A stretch of DNA of 38,057 bases from contig JBBQXS010000043.1 of the NCBI GenBank assembly GCA_038209365.1, positions 1 through 38,057 on the forward strand. Reading direction: 5' to 3'. The notes under the pieces are model-generated. The model searched no databases. It was not told the DNA's origin and saw nothing but the letters and a program-made list of their open reading frames with translations. Of this stretch, positions 33,778-38,057 are shown one piece after another. The translations under genes and the position numbers were made by a program. Positions within the stretch are counted from its first letter, which is position 1. Every line of letters starts with the position of its first letter. Source of the DNA: DASQHW01 sp038209365. Its GTDB lineage: Bacteria > Actinomycetota > Acidimicrobiia > IMCC26256 > PALSA-610.

Positions 33778-34272
33778 ATGCCAGAGGCCGAGCTGAACTT
33801 CCTCAAAGGGACGACACGAACCGTGGGTCGGGTTGACGCCGTCGAGCCCGGTGTCGTGACCATCTCGACACCCGTCGGCAATTCTCAGCGGATCACCACC
33901 GCGCTCGACACTGTCGTAATGAACGCTGCGCCCGGCACATTGCGAGACCTCCGCGCCAGTGATCGAGTCGTCGTGAAGACCGAGGTCGGCGCTCCGGCCG
34001 AGGCGATGGAGGTTGTCGTATTGCCCGCGGGAAACCTCATTGGTACGCAGGTCGTTGCCGTCGCGCCGGATTCGATAACTACGAAAGACCTGTCCGGCAG
34101 ACTCGTCACGATGAATACGGTCGGAGCGCGGGTCGAGCTGGCGACTCTCGGCACGTTGAGCGACGTACGGGTCGGGTCAACGATCCTGGTGCGCGCCAAG
34201 GTCACCGACGCAGCCAGCTTCGACGCCTTGGAGATCCTCGTTCTGCCCGACGGCACAGCCTGGGGAAGCTGA
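33778..34272 (+). CDS. Protein with two DUF5666-like beta repeats
   Basis: 164 residues from the ATG at 33778. The frame is open upstream to 33598, but that extension reads through the tandem repeat and lacks a signal peptide. Two repeats of about 75 residues end in AMEVVVLPAGNLIG and ALEILVLPDGTAWG, as in the larger protein at 23152. Internal strands such as GRVDAVEPGVVTISTPVG and TTKDLSGRLVTMNTVG suggest small beta barrels. No anchor or export signal is seen with this start, unlike its relative. The function is unknown. It is convergent with the methyltransferase gene at 34283 (10 bases between stops). Confidence 0.7.
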   Translation: MPEAELNFLKGTTRTVGRVDAVEPGVVTISTPVGNSQRITTALDTVVMNAAPGTLRDLRASDRVVVKTEVGAPAEAMEVVVLPAGNLIGTQVVAVAPDSITTKDLSGRLVTMNTVGARVELATLGTLSDVRVGSTILVRAKVTDAASFDALEILVLPDGTAWGS

Positions 34273-34282
34273 GACGGAGCGG

Positions 34283-35164
34283 TCAGCGGGTGCGGCGCCA
34301 AAATGCACCCAACCAATCGATCGGCTCGATTGACTCGGTGACACCTTGCGCGTCGCGGAAATCGGCGACGGCCTGGCGGCACGGCTCGTGCCCGTAGTCG
34401 TCAATGATCAGGAAACCACCGACTGACAGACCGGGGTACAAGTTGGTGAGCGCGTCCATCGTCGACTCATACAGATCGCCGTCGAGGCGCACGACCGCCC
34501 AGGTTCGCTCCTTGACTGTTGGTAACGAGTCCTTGAACCAACCTTCGAGGAACCGGACCTGATCGTCGAGCAGACCGTAGAGATCGAAGTTTCGTTCGAC
34601 CTCGTTGCGCGGAACTGCGAGGGCGCTCGCCGTATGAAGGTGGCTCCCTGCATCCGATGGATAGGTACTCGCGTTCGGCGGCGGAACACCCTGGAAGGAG
34701 TCGGCCGCGAAGACCGCCCGCTCGTGTTCGTCGTACGCCTCGAGGATCGCACGCATCAGGATGACGACCCCGCCGCGCCACACACCTGTCTCGATGAGGT
34801 CGCCGGGTACGCCGTCGGCAATCACGCGCTCGACGCATTGCCGCACGTTGGCGAGGCGCTTCAGACCCACCATTGTCTGCGCGAAGTACGGCCAGTCGCG
34901 GCCGTCGGCGCGCACGCTGGCCCAATCAAAGTCTCCGCGCGCGAGCTCCTCCGCGGCTGCCGCGCGGAGCTCTTCACTCCCGGCGTATTCGTCGGGAGCG
35001 GTGTTCTCCTCCCACTGGATGTCGAGCGGGCGGTAAAGAAGATGCGTGAGCGCGCGCTCCATCAAGTCGATGTAACGACTGCGCAGCCGTGCCGCCTCAT
35101 CAGGCTGAGTCTCGGTCGACGATGCCAATGTCGCCAGCTCGTCTCGCACATGATCCGCACTCAT
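34283..35164 (-). CDS. TylF/MycF-like O-methyltransferase (macrocin O-methyltransferase family)
   Basis: 293 residues. After a helical N-terminus, GDLIETGVWRGG (121-132) is the SAM motif I of the TylF family. AADSFQGVP (153-161) supplies the ribose-binding acidic residue, and LDGDLYEST (227-235) with IIDDYGH (253-259) are the metal-binding and catalytic segments. TylF enzymes methylate hydroxyls of deoxysugars, so this one probably O-methylates a sugar of the surface glycan. Length is slightly above the typical 250-270 because of the N-terminal extension. It starts at the ATG at 35164 and lies 170 bases downstream of the SGNH lipoprotein gene. Confidence 0.88.
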   Translation of the reverse strand: MSADHVRDELATLASSTETQPDEAARLRSRYIDLMERALTHLLYRPLDIQWEENTAPDEYAGSEELRAAAAEELARGDFDWASVRADGRDWPYFAQTMVGLKRLANVRQCVERVIADGVPGDLIETGVWRGGVVILMRAILEAYDEHERAVFAADSFQGVPPPNASTYPSDAGSHLHTASALAVPRNEVERNFDLYGLLDDQVRFLEGWFKDSLPTVKERTWAVVRLDGDLYESTMDALTNLYPGLSVGGFLIIDDYGHEPCRQAVADFRDAQGVTESIEPIDWLGAFWRRTR

Positions 35165-35334
35165 GGGGCGCGAATGTACCGCAGGCTTTTCACGCTACAT
35201 CCAGGCTCGTCCCACAGGTGACCTTGATCGTGAGTGATCCGCCAACGTCTTCGAACCGCACGAGACCTGGGACGATGCGCCGGCTTCGAGTCTCTGCGGC
35301 TGATTGAAGCGTGTGCCCGCGCGCACCCGTGCGA

Positions 35335-36036
35335 TCAACCACCGATCCGTTGCGCACACTGGTCGACGGCGGCGGCGATCCCGCCGAGGTACGCGAATTT
35401 GCCGAGAGCCGTCTCATGAATGCCGTCCGTCGAGTTCACATATTCCGGGTGTTGCGCGACTGTGCTCGCCCAGGGCATCACAACGCCGCCGCGTGCAGAT
35501 GCCTGGTTGGCGAGGAACGTGTTCCAGACCGGACCGATCTGATCGAGAGACTGCTGCGTCGTTTCCGGAATTTCGACGAGCACATTGCAGGAGACACCCG
35601 CCTGACCGAGCGCGTCGAGGTACGCCGTGTAGTTCGCCTCGGCTTGGTCGATCGGCGTGAGCTGCTCGTGGGTGTTCGGATCGGTGCGCAGGTCGTTGAC
35701 GCCGATCGCAGTGACAACTACTTGAGCCCCTGGATCCGGGAAGCCGGCGAAGCTGGTGAAGCTGTTGAACTGCGCGAGATCGCGCGTGCTGGCACCGATG
35801 ATGTACGACGTGCTCACCTGATATCCCTTCTCGACGAGCGCGTCAGTCAAGCGGTGGGTGTTGTCGCCGAACGACTCGTGTTCGACCATGTAGACCTGGC
35901 TGTCTCCGACCACGCCGACCCGCGGCCCCGCTCCCGTCCAGGGAGTGCCGGCACCGAGACACCCCGCGAGGACGACTGCTGCGACAAGAACGCCAACTCC
36001 CCGTACGGCGCAACAACGCAGCTGCAACTGGTGCAC
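35335..36036 (-). CDS. SGNH/GDSL-family hydrolase lipoprotein
   Basis: 233 residues if started at the GTG at 36036. The frame is open further upstream, but that part is Arg/Pro-rich and lacks protein character. The signal ends in the lipobox LAGC (23-26). Block I GDSQ (44-47, Ser46), block III GVND (112-115) and block V DGIHE (Asp and His near 204-207) are all present, so a catalytic triad is likely complete. It is expected to be a surface-attached esterase or transacylase acting on an acylated glycan, in line with the OafA-like gene upstream. It is divergent from the truncated GT-C gene. Confidence 0.78.
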   Translation of the reverse strand: MHQLQLRCCAVRGVGVLVAAVVLAGCLGAGTPWTGAGPRVGVVGDSQVYMVEHESFGDNTHRLTDALVEKGYQVSTSYIIGASTRDLAQFNSFTSFAGFPDPGAQVVVTAIGVNDLRTDPNTHEQLTPIDQAEANYTAYLDALGQAGVSCNVLVEIPETTQQSLDQIGPVWNTFLANQASARGGVVMPWASTVAQHPEYVNSTDGIHETALGKFAYLGGIAAAVDQCAQRIGG

Positions 36037-36278
36037 TCCGTTCGTGTCGCAGTAACTGGCACGCGGCGAGCAATGCCCGCCGCTTCGTGAATGGTTCCCC
36101 ACCCGAGCGGGCGAATACGCACGGGATACTACTGCCCGTGGGGTACGCTCCGGGCGGTTTCTACCTGATTGTGGGATTGATTCTCTCCGCCGAGTTGCGT
36201 GGGAATGAGGTGTGGTAGCAGGCTCGCCCGCCGGGCTGGCGTACGCGACTCGCGGCTCGGGAGGCTCTGACCGCGACA
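36037..36278. promoter_or_regulatory. Divergent intergenic region with hairpins
   Basis: 242 bases between the SGNH lipoprotein and GT-C starts. Contains inverted repeats GCGGCG/CGCCGC (36063-36068 and 36078-36083) and CACGGG/CCCGTG (36120-36125 and 36135-36140). GATACT between the arms of the second is -10-like, but no -35 partner is clear. Confidence 0.35.
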
Positions 36279-37130
36279 GTGGATCCCGCACGGTACGTCG
36301 TAGGGGTGTTGGCGCTCGGGATCGTCGTCGTGTCGTTGGCGACGGCAAGCCGGACGCTCCGACGACGCTTCATGCCCGAGCTGGACGGTCCCGAGGGCGT
36401 GCTGGCCGAGATCGTCCTCGCGTTGTCGATCGTGGTCGTCACTTCGCTGCTTCTCGGCACGTTCGGTCTGTTCCAGTTCGTCCCCGTCGTGGCGGTCACC
36501 GCGTGCATCGGTGTCGTCGCACACGCGCGAGGTCGCGCACCGGGGTACGGCGGGGAAGTTACCGGCCAGGCACAGGATCTCGTTGTTGCCCAGCCCGAGA
36601 AGGTCCCTTGGAGCCCGTACGCGGGAATATTCGCGGTTGCGGTGGCCGCGGCCTCTTGGAGCTCGCGGACCATCGACTCGCTCCAGCACGGCATCACCGC
36701 GACGGTTGACACGTCCTGGTATCACCTTCCGTACGCGGCGCGGTTCGCGCAAACAGGCTTCACCTCCCACCTCTACTTCCCCGACGGCGGCTCGTACACG
36801 GCCTTCTTTCCGGCGTCGTCGGAGCTGCTGCATGGTCTCGGCATTCTTCTGCTCGGCAACGACGTCCTCTCGCCGCTGATGAACCTCGGCTGGCTCGCGC
36901 TTGCGTTGTTCGCGGCGTGGTGCATCGGAAGACCCTTCGGTGTCGCGTGGGTCGCGCTCATCGGTGTTGCGATCGTGTTGACGACGCCCGAGCTCATCCT
37001 CGACGATGCCGGAAGCGCGCTCAACGACGTCGTAGGTCTTGCTCTGCTGCTGGCATCCGCCGCGCTGCTCATCAATGCGATTCCGGTGGATGCAAAGGGT
37101 CCGTGGCGCGTTGGCTGCGTCGTGTGCGGC
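36279..37130 (+). CDS. GT-C-type membrane glycosyltransferase, 3'-truncated at junction
   Basis: About 284 residues of a membrane protein from a GTG at 36279. It parallels the complete protein at 1134-3176 along its length: SWYHLPYAARFAQTG corresponds to LDYHLPFAARDVQSG, and SPLMNLGWLALALFAAW to SPLLNLGWLSLALLAAW. The paralogue continues with ALAAVACGLALGTKLT; here the match stops at VGCVVCG. After 37130 the frame stays open to 37742 but reads Arg/Gly/His-rich antisense sequence of another gene, so the protein ends effectively at the junction. Over 300 C-terminal residues are missing relative to the 680-residue paralogue. Read as a broken or mis-joined gene. Confidence 0.75.
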
Positions 37131-38057
37131 GGGCGCGCCCCGGGGCGCGCGCGGCGCGATGTACGTCCACTCCACGAGGCCGTCGCCCAGCGCCTGGGGG
37201 GCGGAGAGCTGTCCGTGCTGGGCGGTGAGGCCGACGTTCGCCGATGCGAGGGTTCTGCCGAAGGGGTCGCTGGTCGCGCAGAGCACCCGCGCTCTCGCCG
37301 CGCCGTCCCCCGGGAGGCGCGCCGGATTCAGCACGCAGGCAAGCTGGTCCGCGGGCGGGAGCCGGAGATCGATCGGCAAGGTGCGCCGATTTCCCATCCG
37401 GTCCACGGCGACCCCCTCGCCGCGCCCGAAGCCGGGAGGAATCACCACCGGCAACTTGAACTGCCCGTCGCGGGTGGCCTGCACCGGCCCGAAGGTTCGA
37501 CCGGCGACCGAGATCGACATCTTCGCGTCGCCCTCGGTCTGTCCTGGCAGCTCGATGGCCGTCGACAGCGGCACCCGCAGGCCGCCGACCGCTCCGAAGA
37601 TGGCGTCGGGGTGCGGCCACGCCGAGAGAGCGACGATCACCGCCACCTCGGGGTAGCGGGTGGTCGGAAGTCGATACGTCGCCGTGAACGTCCCCGGGCC
37701 GGAACGCCGCAACCCTTCGAGGGTGCCGACGTTGGCGCGTAGCACCGGCATCGCGGGGTCGACGTCCGCCAGGCCGTCGGCCGCTTCTACCTGAACGGTG
37801 AGCGTGGCTTCCACATCGTGCCCTTTGACCGGCGCCGGAGGTTCGAGCGAGAGGGAGATGCGCGTCGCAGGAGGGCCGACCACGAAGGTTCCCTCCGTCG
37901 TCAGAGCGCCATCCTTCGCGCGGAGCAACACACGCGCGCCGGGGGCTCGGAGCACGACCCGGAAGTGACGAAGCGCACCCAGCGGTGCGAGCTCCTGAAT
38001 GAGCGCCCCTTCCACGCTGACCGACGGGCCGACGAGGGGGGTGGTGTGACCCGAGCC
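37131..38057 (-). CDS. Partial large extracellular protein with Ig-like/invasin-like repeats (both ends missing)
   Basis: A reverse-strand frame enters at the right edge without a start (a GTG at 38015 is internal) and gives about 309 residues. The sequence looks like tandem beta-sandwich domains: RISLSLEPPAPVKGHDVEAT, VLRANVGTLEGLRRSGPGTF, TATYRLPTTRYPEVAVIVAL, SISVAGRTFGPVQATRDGQF, SDPFGRTLASANVGLTAQHG. These are Ig-like domain patterns seen in very large surface proteins, often of myxobacteria. Two to three Cys are present. Beyond 37131 the frame continues to 36129 but only as the antisense of the GT-C gene. Its style differs from the rest of the window, so it may come from another genome. 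Confidence 0.65.
37133..37150. repeat. 18-bp perfect palindrome at the gene junction
   Basis: GCGCGCCCC followed by GGGGCGCGC is an exact 18-bp palindrome. It sits exactly where the forward GT-C homology ends and the reverse Ig-like coding sequence begins. It may be the point of misassembly or of a real rearrangement. Confidence 0.75.

Noticed and set aside
35190..35417. 75-codon reverse frame overlapping the end of the SGNH gene
   Set aside because: Its first half is an out-of-frame reading of the SGNH gene; only the last 25 residues look protein-like, which is too little to call.
37131..37742. Continuation of the GT-C reading frame past the junction
   Set aside because: The product becomes Arg/Gly/His-rich and is the antisense of the Ig-like gene; the paralogue shows a quite different continuation.
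1..38057. CRISPR arrays, insertion sequences, tRNA or rRNA genes
   Set aside because: No regularly spaced repeats, transposase motifs, terminal inverted repeats or recognisable RNA gene sequences were found on reading both strands.

Overview
The window is GC-rich DNA with strong G/C preference at third codon positions, frequent GTG starts and 4-base ATGA gene overlaps. Together with Thr-rich Tat/LPFTG surface proteins and many actinobacterial-style GT-C membrane enzymes, this suggests an actinobacterium, most likely an Acidimicrobiia-type lineage (inference, no marker gene is present). I see no rRNA, tRNA, transposase, phage gene or CRISPR array. The content is almost wholly cell-envelope and surface-glycan biosynthesis: at least four GT-C-type membrane proteins plus a fifth truncated one, two stand-alone GT2 enzymes, a GT2-GT4 fusion, a WsaF-like GT4, a possible GT-B protein, three sulfotransferases, three SAM methyltransferases, an acyltransferase-3/SGNH protein, an SGNH lipoprotein and a sugar-nucleotide epimerase.

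Layout. 1-5004: tail of an upstream gene coupled to an NAD-dependent epimerase, then two reverse-strand GT-C membrane proteins. 5244-7139: sulfotransferase head-to-head with a GT2. 7111-12292: a tightly coupled reverse operon (PqqD-like, nucleotidyltransferase, HprK-like kinase, second PqqD-like, WsaF-like GT4) reading away from a small Tat-exported protein with an LPFTG sorting signal; this is the most system-like part of the window. 12343-16266: two divergent GT-C proteins and an unrecognised 236-aa protein. 16287-22310: a GT-B-like/GT2-GT4 operon, a second sulfotransferase closely related to the first, and a third of a different type. 22437-25511: small membrane or secreted proteins, a GT2 and a methyltransferase. 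25521-30344: a large membrane protein, a CmoB-like methyltransferase and an acyltransferase. 30687-36036: a His-rich lipoprotein, a membrane-anchored DMFase-like protein, small proteins, a TylF-like methyltransferase and an SGNH lipoprotein. 36279-38057: a GT-C gene that stops matching its paralogue at an 18-bp perfect palindrome and runs into unrelated reverse-strand coding sequence, most simply an assembly chimera or rearrangement breakpoint.

Genes mostly sit in alternating divergent and convergent pairs with very short convergent gaps. The likely joint function is to build, methylate, acylate and sulfate one or more surface glycans, while the kinase/PqqD/nucleotidyltransferase module may handle a peptide or protein substrate, possibly the neighbouring LPFTG protein. 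That last link is inference from gene order only.
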